Assembly: GCA_030549205.1 (NCBI GenBank)
Contig: JAUKTV010000008.1
Location: forward strand, 1,426,001-1,490,000
Origin: Apiosordaria backusii
Taxonomy: Eukaryota > Ascomycota > Sordariomycetes > Sordariales > Lasiosphaeriaceae
Direction: 5' to 3'
DNA: 64,000 nt
Shown here: in pieces, positions 23,759 through 36,191 of the stretch
Layout of the letters: each line of letters starts with the position of its first letter
Numbering within the stretch: the first letter of the stretch is position 1
The notes under the pieces: model-generated
The model's input: the letters and a program-made list of their open reading frames with translations, nothing else
Database searches by the model: none
Told to the model about the DNA's origin: nothing
Position numbers and translations under genes: made by a program

Positions 23759-26700
23759 TCACCTATTCTTCTCCAAACTCTGCAAATTCACCAACTCGGC
23801 ATACCGCCCATTCGCCTTCATCAACTCCGAATGCGTCCCCTTCTCCACTATCCTCCCCTGATCAAACACATAGATAATATCCGCCTTTTGAATCGTGCTT
23901 AATCTGTGAGCCACCGCAATCGTCGTCCTGCCCTTCGCAGCCTTATCCAAAGCAGCTTGCACAACGTGCTCAGATTCAGAGTCAAGAGCCGAAGTGGCCT
24001 CATCCAGCAACAGAATCTTGGGGTCGCGCACCAAGGCACGCGCGATAGCGATACGCTGCTTCTGACCACCACTGAGCAAAGCGCCCTTGGAACCGACCAT
24101 GGTGTTGAACCCCTCTGGAAGTGACAAAATGAAGTCGTAGATGTTGGCTTCCTGGCAGGCAAACTTGATTTGCTCGTCAGAGACCTCATAGGGTGCGCCG
24201 AGCAAAATGTTCTCCTTGATGGTGCCCTGATACAGAGTAGGCTCTTGTGACACAAGCGCGATAAAGCTCCGGTACTCGTTGATGTTGAGACTGCTGATCT
24301 CCTTGCCGTCGACAAAGATACCGCCCGCCAGAGGATCGTAGAACCGCTCCAGCAGCGCAATGGTTGTCGACTTGCCGCATCCAGAGGCACCCACAAGGGC
24401 AACATACTGACCAGGTGAGATGGTGAGGTTGAGGCCACGCAGAACAGGTTGCTCAGGTCTCGTAGGGTATCTGAAGTGAACATCCCGGAACTCCAAGCTA
24501 CCCTCAATGGCCTCAACCTTGTCACCATCTTCAGACCAGGTATCAATAAGCGGCTTCATGTCAAACAGAGTCTTGAGGTTGCGAGACGCCTCAGCCGCCT
24601 TGCCCATGTCGGGAGCGAAAGAAAAGACTGAACCAGCTGACTGAGCACCGAAGATGACAGAGGTAAAGACCAAGAAGAACTGGAACATGTCGTACTCATA
24701 CTTGGCGATCAACGTACCACCGTACCAGAAGCCAAGGGCGAAAGCCAAGAACATGAGCGACTGAGAGCCAGCATACAGCAAACTTGACTTCAAGACCGAC
24801 TTGAGACTGGCGCGTTGCTGAATAGCCAAAGATTCGCGGTAATTACGAAGGACATCCTCCTCCCGTGTGAGGGAAGCAACGGTGCGGATAGCAGTGATGG
24901 CTTCCGAGGCGAAGCTAGCCGAGCCCTGGTAGGCACGCTTTGCGCGACGTTGATAGTGGGCAAGCATCCAGAATCGGAAGAAACCGCATCCGATCAAGAG
25001 AGGCATTGTCGCAATGCAGACCAAAGCCAGCTTCCAGCCGATAGCCAGCGCGACGGTACAAGCAGCAACTAGTGTCGAGGTGACCATGATCAAAGTGCCC
25101 AGAGTAGAACCGCTCAAGCCAGCAACATGTGTAGTTTCCGTGCTCAAGAATGAGGTGAGAGCGCCAGCCGAATGCTCATCGGTATCGAAATATTCAACGT
25201 CCTGGCGAAGCATGGTCCTGAACGACCTGTCACGAACCCGGTGGATGAGGCGCTCGCTACACTTCGCAAACACGATTCCCTGAGCCGTGAAAGCGATGAA
25301 CATGACGATAGCCAGCATTAAGTACATGAGACACCAGAAAGAGGCTTCGGACTTCATATGGTCCCTGATCTCTTGTGTGGTAGGGGGAAGAGACCTAAAA
25401 AATGTTAGCCATGATAGACATACAACAAGAGGAGAAACACATACAGAGCAGTAATGAGTTTGGCGAAAAAGACAGCCTGTGTCGGGTTACCCAAACCGCA
25501 GATGGCCGAAAAGAAAAGTCCAATCAACATGAGCTTCCACTCCTTCTTGTTGAAGCTGGCAATCAACCTGATCAAAGTCCACAGGCTGTATTTCTTGGCA
25601 GTAGGCTTCTCCCGGCCTGCCAAAGCCATAGAGCTGACACTCTTGGTCGATGTGCTCCGGTTGAGCTTGGCATTGATATCGTCATCAGGATCCTCAGGAA
25701 CACCCTCCTGCTTCTTGGAGGCCTTGCGGATAAGAGCGGCCTTCTCTTCCTCATTAATCGCCTCCTCTTCTTCAGCGGTCATTTCGTTAACAGCCGCGAT
25801 AGCCTGAGCCGTAACCAAATTGTAGTAAGACCCGCGCTTCTCCAAAAGTTCGTCGTGGGTTCCCTGCTCGACAATCCTGCCCTGGGACATGACCACGATA
25901 TTGTGAGCATCCTTGATAGTCGACAACCGATGAGCAATAGTGATAGTGGTGCGTCCCTCAGAAGCAACCTCCAAGGCAGCCTGCACAACGCCCTCAGATT
26001 TAGTATCCAAAGCACTGGTAGCCTCGTCCAATAGCAAGATCTTGGGGTCTGACACAATAGCACGAGCAATGGCAATGCGCTGCTTTTGACCACCGCTGAG
26101 GAGGAAACCACGTTCGCCAACATTTGTCTCGTAGCCTTCAGGGAGAGAAGAGATGAAGTCGTGCGCATTGGCCTTCTTGGCAGCCTCCTCAATGAGCTCT
26201 CTCTGCCTCTCAGGGCTCTCGTTCTCCCACTTGGTGCCGATCAAACCGTGACGAATGTTTTCGTAGATCGTTGTGCCAAAAAGAGTTGGCTCCTGAGAGA
26301 CAAGAGCAATCTGCTGGCGCAACCAACGGAGATTCAGGGCTGAAATGTCAACACCATCCAGATACACTGTTCCTTCAATAGGCGCGTAGAATCTCTCGAC
26401 CAAGCCAACGATGGTCGACTTGCCACTGCCAGATGCCCCAACAAGCGCGGTGACCTTGCCGGCAGGAATCGTAAGGTTGACATCATCCATAACTACAACC
26501 TCGGGACGGGAAGGATAGATGTGCTTGATTCCCTTGAGACGAATCGTTCCCTCCACCTTCTCAAGCTTGATACCGTCGTCGGTCGATGGATCGATCGGGG
26601 ACTGGCGGTCAATGGTGCTGTAGATTTTGGCAGCGGCGCCGAGGGCGGTGGTGAAAGCCTGCATGTTAGGGGCAACGTTGCCCAGGTTGAAGGCTCCCAT

Positions 26701-27812
26701 CATGACAGCCATCATGACGATCAAGATCTTGCTGAGACTGGTAGAGCCATCGAGCAAGAATACAGATCCCATCCAGAAGGCAAGGCCGTAGTTCAGATAC
26801 AAGATGAGCATCATACCGGCAACCATGACACCCAAGATGCTCTTGACCTTGAAGCCGAAAAACTCGGCCTTGATCAGGTGGACATCATACTGCTTGGCCA
26901 AGCGATCCTGAGTGCCAAAGGCAACGGCGTTGCGGACACTGCTAATGACCTCCTCCGCCACCGAACCACCCTGAGCATAGGCGCTGATGTTTTGCCTAGA
27001 ATATTTGACAATGAACCGCGAACCGGTTCCCATGACAAGCAAGAGAGCCACGACAGTGCTCATAAGAATGAGGGTCAACTTCCAGTAGCTCACAAAGCCA
27101 ATAACGAAAGCGGCGATGAAAGTCGACACGGCCTGAAGCGTCAAGCCAACCTTCTCCGAAATACCCTCCTGGATGAGATTGGTGTCGGCCGTGATGCGCG
27201 TGGTGACCTCGCCGGCACCAAGTTTGTCGAAGAAACCAATGTTCTGCTTCATGCAGCTTTCCAGGTAGTGCTCGCGAATCTTGGCGCTGATATGCTCGCC
27301 GCAATAGATGAATCCGACGGTCGCGATGTAGGATGTGACGAACTCTCCAATAGCCAAATAGACAAAGTAGAGGCACAACGACCCAAGCTCGCTGGTGAAC
27401 TCATCGTAAGATACGTTGCTGCCGGGTGTGAAATAATTCTGAAAGGTGCCCTGGAGGTTGCCAAAAACGACTGTCATCAAGGGTAGCGCGGCACCAGAGG
27501 CGATGGCGCATATGGCCGAGACAATCAAGATAATGATGTCGTTGCGCGATGAATAACGATATAACGTTGCGACTCCAACTTTGACGTCGGGGTATAGACC
27601 TGATCCCGAAGGATCTTGGCCTCCCTCTCAGGGAGGTGCTTGAAGGGATCGGTTTCTGTCTCATTGCCTGCTGGTGGTGGCGCGACAACTTTGCTGTCGA
27701 GTTTCTTGAGGTCGGCCGACGGACTGGCGTCTCTGGATTCTTTCTTTTCAGGTGTCGAAGGTGAGACGGCGCGGGTCGGTTCCGACTTTTCTGAGTACTG
27801 ATCGACTGCCAT
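23759..27812 (-). CDS. Full-size ABCB/MDR-type ABC transporter; frame broken by one missing base
   Basis: Start ATG at 27812; a 50-nt intron at 25395-25444 joins the two halves in frame (ITAL then SLPPTT). Expected length is about 1,334 residues with order TMD1-NBD1-TMD2-NBD2. NBD1 has Walker A GASGSGKST near residue 460, signature LSGGQKQR and Walker B ILLLDEATSALD. NBD2 has GASGCGKST near 1135 and the same signature and Walker B. This is the P-glycoprotein/Ste6-like exporter group, located in the plasma membrane or endomembranes; multidrug versus a-factor-type export cannot be decided from sequence. The frame that encodes the N-terminus ends at DQVYTP and the next frame resumes at DVKVG; adding one C to the four-base run at 27589-27592 makes one continuous conserved reading. 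No usable GT-AG intron explains it. Confidence 0.92.
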
Positions 27813-30458
27813 AGCGGCAGTTGGCCTGTCAGGCGGCGCAAATGAAGAGCAGCGGCGCGTTATTCACAGACTAATAAGGGGTGAAGCGCGATAAGCGACG
27901 AGCGATCGGCCCGCGATTACTGAATGACGTGCATAGGCTGACCGGTCTTAGATGTTGAAAGTATTTAGAACCAAAAAATCGAGGCTGAAGAAAAAAAGAC
28001 GAAAAGTAAAGGAGTCGAGGCCAAGAAATGCCAGGGACCACGCAGTCAATTAAAGAAATGTAAGCTAACAGCAAATGGGGGATTGATAGGATCAGGGTAG
28101 GAGCAATAAAAAGGGACAAGCTGCTTAATCAAGCAAAGCCCGGGTTGTCGGACGCTTCGGGATTTCCATGGCCGTGGTACCCCCACCCTCTTCATCTGTA
28201 GGTCTCAAAGCGAGGAGGTATCGCCAAAAGCAGAAGGCAACGAATGTTTCCGGGCCGTCTTCACTTCTACGGTACAGTACACTACAGGCGAGGCTTGCCA
28301 CCGACCGAGAAGATCCGTCAGATCGGAGAAGTATGACGGAGACTTAAGCTCTCACGGCCCTCGCAGTGATAATCGTATCGAACATTGAGGACAAAGAACA
28401 AGGGACTTTTTCGATGTTGACTTGGCGAATACGCCAGTCGTCACCACGCAGGCGATCAAGTCTTCCACGCGTTTTCCATCCTCGCTTTCGATCCAATTGA
28501 TCTCTGAATGGGGCAGGCAACTCTCCGAGACTAACCCCATGTAACAACGTACATATCGACGGAATCCCTAACTGGCCGGTCTGACAATATACGCAACCTT
28601 CATCTGGTCAGCTCTTCCATCCTTGTTTGGATACGCACAATGCGGTGGAACAGTGAAGCATATTTCTCTCTGCCCATTGACTCACCACGTGGAAGCTGGA
28701 AAGAGTCCGGTCAATGAGTCAATTTGAACCACGGCCTTTCAATCGTCAATCAATGTCTGTTGGAACTTTGGAAGCTTCCCCCTTCCCGCGCAAATGACGT
28801 GGGACAAGGTCGGACTGCGGTGTCTACAAAACCCCGAGGTTGACTTATATCCGTCCAACCAAAAAGCCTTTGCCAGGAACGTACATATATCAAACAGGAG
28901 ATATTTTCAGTCACACCTCACCGCTTGATAACAGAAAAAACCTTCTCAATTCCTTCCGTTTCTCCCGATTACAAACAGGCATCCACCACAAAATCCCAAC
29001 TGTTCGGTGTGGTGTGGTCTGTAGTTGGCGGACGAATGCAGTTCCGCAGTACGAGGTAAAGAATCAAGAATGTGGCGGCTATAGCGGCACGCCCAGACAA
29101 TCGGACAGCGGCACCAGTGCGGCACATCGCGATGGCCAAGCAAATGGAAAATCTGGAGAACCCTTGGCCCATGTCGCTTGGCGCAGCGTGCTTGTCCATG
29201 ACATGCAGATCGGATGATAAAAAAAAGTTCCAGAAACCCATCACCACCAACAGAAAGCAGTTCAACCACACCCAAACCCAAGGGATAGCACAAATGAACC
29301 CGTCAGAAGCCAAGACACTCGTCACACCTTGAGGCTCAATTGGAACTTTTCCCACTTCAACGACACCATCATCATTACAATATCATGCAGGGTAGATAAG
29401 ATCATCATTATCACCCCTCCATCATATCACTGATACCGTCCCCAAACCAGGCTGTCATGGCGATACGATATTACCGTATGACTCCCTCGGTCTAGTACCA
29501 AGCACTCTCAACAGATCCCGTCCACCGTAGCACAAAAGTCCCTGAAATCCAAAACCACACCTTTGTGCGACCACACAACAGTCTCACCAGGCGACACGAA
29601 GATATCTAGGTGATCCATGTCCCGGCACCCAATTGTGCTAGGACAATTTGCAACCTTACTTCCTTTCTAGAAGCCGCTAATTCTTTTCGGTTCCGCAACA
29701 CACACAAAAACCAGTGAGATGGAGCCAATTGGCAATTTCACCATACATACATAAAGTGTAGGTAGGACAACTCTCGTGAGACTGAATATCCCCATGCATC
29801 AGCGCCCGAGCATAACACAAACCAACCACCTCTAATCTGGCCATCGCCGCCAGAAGCAGCTTCACTCGTGCTATAGACAACCTTCAATACAAGCGCCGTT
29901 GAAGACTTGCCTATGTTCCGACCCTAGCCTACCCTCCAGCCCATATTTGGAACGCACTGACATGGTCAATCTCGGCGGCCGAACGGTCTACCCGAGATAC
30001 ATAACTGTCAAGCTATAACAATGATTGACATGGAACCAGAAAGAGTTCAGTGACCCAAATGACGTACGGAACCTACTCTAGTGTCAAGCAGTCCACGACT
30101 TGGGCACTAGTCTCACTCCTCTATTATACCGTTTCTAGTTGAACCATACTGCTGGGTCGAGGTTGGCATGAAGAATCAAACCTAAGCATCGTCATCCTGC
30201 ATGTCAGGGGATACTTTCCCGCAAAGAACATCTCAATAAAGAAAATATAGAGACACGTCAAAGAAAGATAGATCATGAAAATTGATTTCCCATTTTTCTT
30301 CCCAACGCCAATAAACAGCTTTAAAAAAACAAAAAAAAAAGAGGTCCTTAAAAACCGAGAGCCCCTCGTTGTGTGAAAAACGTAGAAAAAGCTATGGTAT
30401 CATCACGAAACCTTTCCCCTTGTATGAACAAAACACAAACAATGCCTCCCCACCCAGA
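27813..30458. other. 2.6-kb intergenic: ABC transporter promoter and MRT4 3' region
   Basis: I see no gene. Frames are short and random-looking on both strands. The transporter promoter should lie in the left few hundred bases. Confidence 0.55.
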
Positions 30459-31402
30459 TTATTCCTCATCCTCCTCCTCCTCCTCCTCATCATCCACCAT
30501 CTCCACCTCCCCCATCCCACCCACACTCTTCTTCTTGTTCTTCCCCCCCACCTTCCCCTCCTCCCTCTTCCTCTCAATATACTCCCTCGCCCCCTCCATA
30601 ACCTCCACCCCCCCATCCGCCGCCTTCCAGCACGCCAACAACTGCACCCTAAACTCCGACATACAAACACTAAACAGCTTCAACAGCCTCGTCTGCCTGC
30701 TATCCAGCACCTCCCCCTCCTTACAAATCGTATACCCCTCCTCCTGGAACCCCGTCCCCTGCTCATCACTCCCCAAGCACACCTTCCCCTTCACCATCCT
30801 ACACGGCACCCCCAACCGCCTCAACTCCGGCTCGAGCGTGTGCGCAACAGGCACGTCATGCTCAGCGGGGACCTCCCCCCCAGTGGAATAAACCAGCCCC
30901 GGGGGGATGGTAAACGTCCTCGTCGCGACGGTGCCCGCGCGGGCAAAGTCGACTTGGGTCAGGTTGTCAAAATACGACTGGATCTCCTCCGGGGTGCGGT
31001 TGGTAAAGATCAGCCCGACAGAACCGGTGAGGTAGGGCGCGAGGAGGTGGATGCCGTCTGCTTGGGCTTCTTCCGGGGTCGAGCCCAGGGCGCGGAGGGT
31101 GAGTTTAGTTTTGCCGAAGAAGAGTCTATCACACACACACTACCGTCAGTATTCTACTCATAACCCCAAAATATTTATCCTGTAAAGGGTTGCGACAAAA
31201 AAAAAACACACCTCGAATCACTCAACTCCCTCCTCACATCCTTCAAGTAATTATTCCGCATGTTATCAATGCTAAACACCCAGCAGTACTGATACTCGGG
31301 GATCGCATCACGGATGTTCCCAAAGAGCTTGTCCTTGTTCTCGCGCGTCTTCTTGGACACCTGGGTCAGGTGGTAGACCTTTGCTCTCTTGGATTTGGGC
31401 AT
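30459..31402 (-). CDS. mrt4: Ribosome assembly factor Mrt4 (P0-like)
   Basis: Two exons (31212-31402 and 30459-31125, with an 86-nt intron) encode 285 residues from the ATG at 31402. The N-terminus MPKSKRAKVYHLTQ, the block WVFSIDNMRNNYLKDVRRE and the later GSVGLIFTNRTPEE are characteristic of Mrt4, the nuclear paralogue of ribosomal stalk protein P0. Mrt4 occupies the P0 site on 60S precursors until it is exchanged in the cytoplasm. Compared with yeast (236 residues) the protein has a longer C-terminus ending in a run of Asp/Glu. The intron splits an Arg codon (AG|A). Confidence 0.95.
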
Positions 31403-32834
31403 TTTGGCGGCGGCGGTTGTTGTTGTGGTGTTCTGTGTCGAATATCAAACTCGATAGTTGGTATGATGCAGGAGAGGCAATGCGGCGGAGCGGAAAGGGC
31501 GTGGAATTGGGTTGCGAAAATCGAGAGGTGGATTTGGTTTCCCTCTGGCGCTCGCTCGCTGCTTTGGCGGGCGGGCGTATCGACGGTCGCTCAGGTCCTC
31601 CCCAAACTTTTGGTTTTTTCTGCCATGGGAATATTTGGGCGGTGAAGCGGTGTGCCCCACCGCGATTGAGCTCCAAGCCGGGACACCCCGCTCTGATAGG
31701 AGGGGAGGTTTTTCCTGCCGAACTTTGATGTTCACTAGGTACCTTCCTACGGCACCACGGGCGGTGTGTTGACCGATTCCCAGGGGCAAGCACAACATAT
31801 GGAAAGGGTTGAATTTCAATTCGGCACGCAATAGCTCATTAACGTGCAAGCATCAAGGTGTCACTGGCAGTTTTTGGCTGTTCATCAAGTCTGTCAAACA
31901 CGCCGTGGCTACCTACCAGGTTCTGGTTTCGCTACTTACACATATCTTATCAAGACCTCATGTTATGCATGTTCAGGCCGCCAAAGCAAAGGAAAACAGT
32001 GATTTCCTTACCTCTCGACCTTACCTATCTAATCACATCCCACCCATCCCAAATGCTTTCCCGGCATCGGGTGTGGCATGGCATATCCGCAGATGCTTCA
32101 GCTTGCTAATTACCCGTAACCTAATGTCTTTCCCCCATCATTATTTTTCCCTGTCCTGTCCCATTCTTTTCTGTCGCTTCTCTACTGTGCTAAGGGTGTA
32201 TGATGCACATAAAAGAGCGAGCCAAAAGTAAAACACTAATAAATACAACAAAAAGAAAAGGCCAGGAGCTTCTGTACCTTGTGGCTGATTGGTAGTCGAA
32301 TTCTGACGGTTTCCACAAAGAGAATATGGCAGTGGTATGATGAATGTCCGCTGAGGCTGACAGAGGCAAGGGTTTGACGGGAGTTGCTGTTTGTATGACA
32401 GTACCCGGAAAGATCAGCCAAAACAAACACGACGGGCTCCGGTAGGACCTTAACCCTGACTTGCCCAGAACGTAGGTAAGAAAATATTACAATATTCGAC
32501 CCACAAACCCCTACCCGTCTTGATGTGCTTTATGGGTTGATCCATGAGGGCTGTGCTTTTGCTTCCTGTGAGATATACTGGCGGCTTACCCCGTTGTCGG
32601 AGGGAGAAGGGAGGCGAGAGAGAAGAGTGAGAGGAAGTATCGTGATACCCACCACAAGACATGTAGTCTTGTCAAGAGTTAAAAGTAGCGACGCAAATTT
32701 CTCGGAGTTTCAGGCTCACGCTTGACGTTGGGATCTTGAGGGTGAGTATGCTGGCGATGGACAAGGCTGGGCTGATCCCAGTCTCTGGGTGGCTTGTTAT
32801 CGCGTCGATGACCGCCATCATTCTCGTCGTCCTT
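31403..32834. other. 1.4-kb intergenic: MRT4 promoter and U1-70K 3' region
   Basis: No gene seen. The few open frames are short and unsupported. Confidence 0.55.
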
Positions 32835-34380
32835 CTAGTACCGGCGAACCTTTCTGGGATCCTCGTAGCTGCCTTCATACCCACGCTTCCGGGACTCGTC
32901 GTGGTCTCTGGGCCGGTCGTAGTCGCGGCCACCACTGCCGTTGTACCCACCATGGTCTCCACGAGGTCGGACGGGCTCCATGTTGCTTCCCGATTGACGA
33001 GGGTTGCGATCGCGGAAGCCGGCGCCGCCAGATCTGTCATCAAATGAGCGTGAGCCGCCATCGCGACCACCATACCCACCACCACCACCGCCACCACCAC
33101 CACCAGCACCACCAGGACCATCCCGACGGCTGTCCCTGTTGTCACGACCGCCAAACCCTCCACCGGGTCCGCTAGGCGCGTTAGGAGGACCGCCAAAGTT
33201 GCGATCACCGGCCCCAAAGCCGCGGTCACCACCTCCTGGACGACCACCACCACCACCAAAACCACCGCCCCGGAAACCACGGTCACCGCCACCGAACCCA
33301 CCAGGTCCGCCCCTGAATCCCCGATCACGTCCCCGGAACCCGCCGCCGAACCCACCGCGGAAGCCACCGCCAGCAAACCCACTAGGACCCATAGGCCTGG
33401 GCATCGCAGCTTTGGTGTATCCTCTACCACCAAGCCCACCACCCAGACGGCGAGGTTTCCAACCCTTGACAGTGCGACCTCTCTCCACGTCGACCTTGAC
33501 ACGGCGGTCCCTAATGCGGAGGCCATCACACTGGTCCAAAGCAGCTAAATTCGAGCATGCGCCAGAGGCGCATTTGTCAGTCACGCCTTACCATGGGATT
33601 AAAACGGATTACCTTCAAGGCAGTAGAAAATGATAAGGGGAAGGAAGGAAGGGAAGGAATTTGTTGCGAGGCAGGCATTCTTGAGCGCCATGTCTCCTGA
33701 ATACAAGCGCCCGTCGAACATAATGATGGATGATGGTTTGTATGTGGGCAGCATTACCTCTCATGTCTTTCTCGCGCTCGTACACAACAAATGCGTATCC
33801 GCGGTGCGGCTTGGGCTTCTTGTTTGGCTTCTCGTGGGCATGGGTGTCGCGGACGATGCGGATCTGTTTGCTTGGGTGTCAGCAGGGTGTTCTTCCTCTC
33901 CATGGAAATAAGCTGGAAGCAAGCTGGAAACAAACATACACGTTCAATTGGACCAAACCGACCAAACTCGCGCTCGAGGTCCTTTTCGTCGGCATTGTAG
34001 TCGAGACGCGCTACAATCAGCGTCTTGAAGGCATCGCCACGAATATTTGGATCCTCGCTTGGTTTGTCTAGAATCCTGTTAGTATGCCGTGATGATCACA
34101 CCGATGTTGAAAATGTCTAACAGTTAAGGGGTCCCTCGGTCAGAAGCTTCTCAGCAGCTTCCTTCTTTTCGCGTTGCTTGCGGTCGCGCGCCTCGAGCCA
34201 GCTCTCGGTCGGTGTGTATGGAATCTCTTTGTACTCTTCCAAAGCTGGCAGAAAATCGGCAACACCAGAGATAGTCGCAGTCTTGCGCTGCTCGGGAGCT
34301 TTGTCGGAGGGTGGCACCCATCGCAGAGGTGGACGCGGCGTGAAGAGCGCCAGCAAATTGGGTGGGAGACGGTCTGTCAT
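32835..34380 (-). CDS. U1 snRNP 70-kDa protein (U1-70K)
   Basis: Four exons are inferred: 34122-34380, 33940-34067, 33758-33863 and 32835-33544, giving 400 residues. The N-terminus MTDRLPPNLLALFTPRPPL is the U1-70K tail that binds the U1 Sm core and U1C. The RRM (about 95-180) has RNP2 TLIVARLDY and RNP1 RGYAFVVYE and would bind U1 stem-loop I. The C-terminal 200 residues are Gly/Arg-rich with many RGG, GFRGG and GGDR units plus Arg/Asp/Ser dipeptides. The start is the second ATG of the long frame (the upstream extension reads through the leader). The first intron has a weak GTTAGA donor, and the third, inside the RRM, is 213 nt, the longest in this gene. It shares a 343-bp divergent promoter with mL43. 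Confidence 0.94.
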
Positions 34381-34723
34381 CGCTGTTGTCGCTGATCGTG
34401 TTGTGTTGTTTTTTCGGCAAAATATTAATCTCTGGGTGAAAGTCAAATCGGAATTGAAGCTTCGTGAATGAGACTGTTGGCCGCAGAAGTCTCGTCGCGG
34501 CAGACAAGAGATTCAAGACAAGTCGCGCGATTCGAATTTGGGACTCGACATCCTCCAAAAGAGTGGCCCGTGCACCACCTCCTCCCACCCAATCAACCCG
34601 AGTCTCCCACTCAAGCCCCCACTTATTTTCCCCAGGGTCACTTTTCTGCCGACCTGCCCCCAGTCGCAATTGTGATTCCCACCAGGTGATGCTGTTCCTG
34701 CTGCGAAGACGACGTCGGCGACC
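34381..34723. promoter_or_regulatory. Divergent promoter region U1-70K/mL43
   Basis: 343 bp between the two start codons; both transcripts must initiate here. No TATA box is evident. Confidence 0.6.
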
Positions 34724-35219
34724 ATGGCGGTAAAAGCACTAAAAGCAGTCTCGCAAGGCCGGGTAAGCATCCCCCTCTATCCCTCCCCAATCAATCAATC
34801 ACTATCACTCCCCAAAAAACTAACCTTCAATATCCTCTCACCAGAACGGCGTAGGAGCCTTCATCCTCCAATGTAAACGCATCGACCTCCACTACTGCGA
34901 CTGGGCCGGCTCCTCCCGTGGCATGAACGGCTTCATCAAGTCCCTCCTCCCAAAATTCGCCGCTGCCCACCCCCAGATCGAGTTCACCATCTCGCCCCGC
35001 CCCGCCAAGCACCCCGTCGCCATCGGACACTACATCAACGGCCGCTCCAAGCCCATCTGCGTCCGCAACATGGAGCCCTACGAGATCCTCAAGAAGCTCG
35101 AGCTCCTCCGCGACGCCTCCGGGGAGAAGCTCAAAAAGGTCACCAAGCCCGTCCGGTCCATCAACGAGTCCGTCAGAGGCATCTGGTCCCCTTACCACGG
35201 CAATGGCATGCAGTTGTAG
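34724..35219 (+). CDS. Mitochondrial large ribosomal subunit protein mL43 (MRPL51)
   Basis: Two exons (34724-34762 and 34845-35219) encode 137 residues. The short first exon gives MAVKALKAVSQGR, a basic leader suited to mitochondrial import. The body has the L51/S25/CI-B8 thioredoxin-like fold signature (CDWAGSSRGMNGFI, then EFTISPRPAKHPVAIGHYING). This fold is shared with complex I subunit NDUFA2, but the length and CDWAGSSRG block match mL43. It is a structural protein of the mitoribosome. Divergent from U1-70K. Confidence 0.93.
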
Positions 35220-36191
35220 AGCTGTGTCTTATCACTTCTGTTTGGTTATTGTTGGGAGAGAGAGAGAGTTGGGAAGTTTGGGAGGGGGGGGAAGAGGGAT
35301 TCACGGACGGGCTGGCTGTATAAAATCAATTCACGGCACGGCAATGGCAACGACGTATATGGGTTGCTGATTGGGGCTCGTGGGACGACTGCCCAACGTA
35401 TGTACATTAACAATAACGATATTATTACCCACACACTTAGATATGCATAGCTGGGTTTGAATTCATGATTTTACGCCATGGAAAAGAGCCCATCAGGAGA
35501 CAGGCAAAGTAGGACGCAACCAACACGAACACTGCCGAAGACTATTTGACTCAACGTTTGTGCTCGGGGGTCAGCAGACCAGGCCTAGACAAGGCCGACT
35601 TCCAGCTGGGTTTATTGGAGGCTACAACACGGACGCTCAAATGCTAGAGAAAACCCCCAGATCAGAGACGCAGCCGATAGACTAGTGGCCACTGGAGGGT
35701 GTCTCGATGGGGATGCCCATCCTAACCTCATGAAGAGACTTATCAAAGATTGAAATAGACATGAAACAATCCGTTTGATGCCTCGCTGAGATTTAGGGTA
35801 AGTTCCACTGGTTGTAGGGCCTAGTAAGTATGATATATAGGCCCTAGAAGAACAATTGTATGTGTCTCTCTACCTTGGGTTATCTTAGATGTGTGTACTG
35901 CGTTCCGGAAGAGTGTCAACGCAATCGTATTTACATTATACATAGGTCTGATGGAGATCTTCGAGAGGTACCAACCGGAGAGATGTACATCAGTTAAAAC
36001 ATAACCGAACCTTTCACATAGTGCAAGGAGGCATACGCTTGGATATATGACAGTCAAAAAATGGTATTTGAGTAGGTAGAGAGGGCTGTCTTTCCTCACA
36101 CACATTCTATATCCTCGCAAGCCCCTTTTTAGTCCTAAAAGTCCCTGTATAAGCCCTCGCTAATTCCAATAAAACGGACACTGTCGTGCGC
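35220..36191. other. Convergent 3' intergenic region mL43/TPI
   Basis: Nearly 1 kb without a gene; 3' ends of both neighbours. A short GA repeat lies near 35260-35270. Confidence 0.6.

Noticed and set aside
26521..27486. 321-codon + strand frame opposite the ABC transporter
   Set aside because: It mirrors the conserved transporter codons on the other strand; composition follows from the complementary frame and no independent motif is present.
30369..31163. 264-codon + strand frame rich in Pro/Leu/His opposite MRT4
   Set aside because: Shadow of MRT4; it crosses the MRT4 intron and has no domain-like features.
32672..33633. Long frames overlapping the U1-70K Gly/Arg region on both strands
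   Set aside because: They arise from the GGT/CCA repeat composition of the RGG region in alternative frames.
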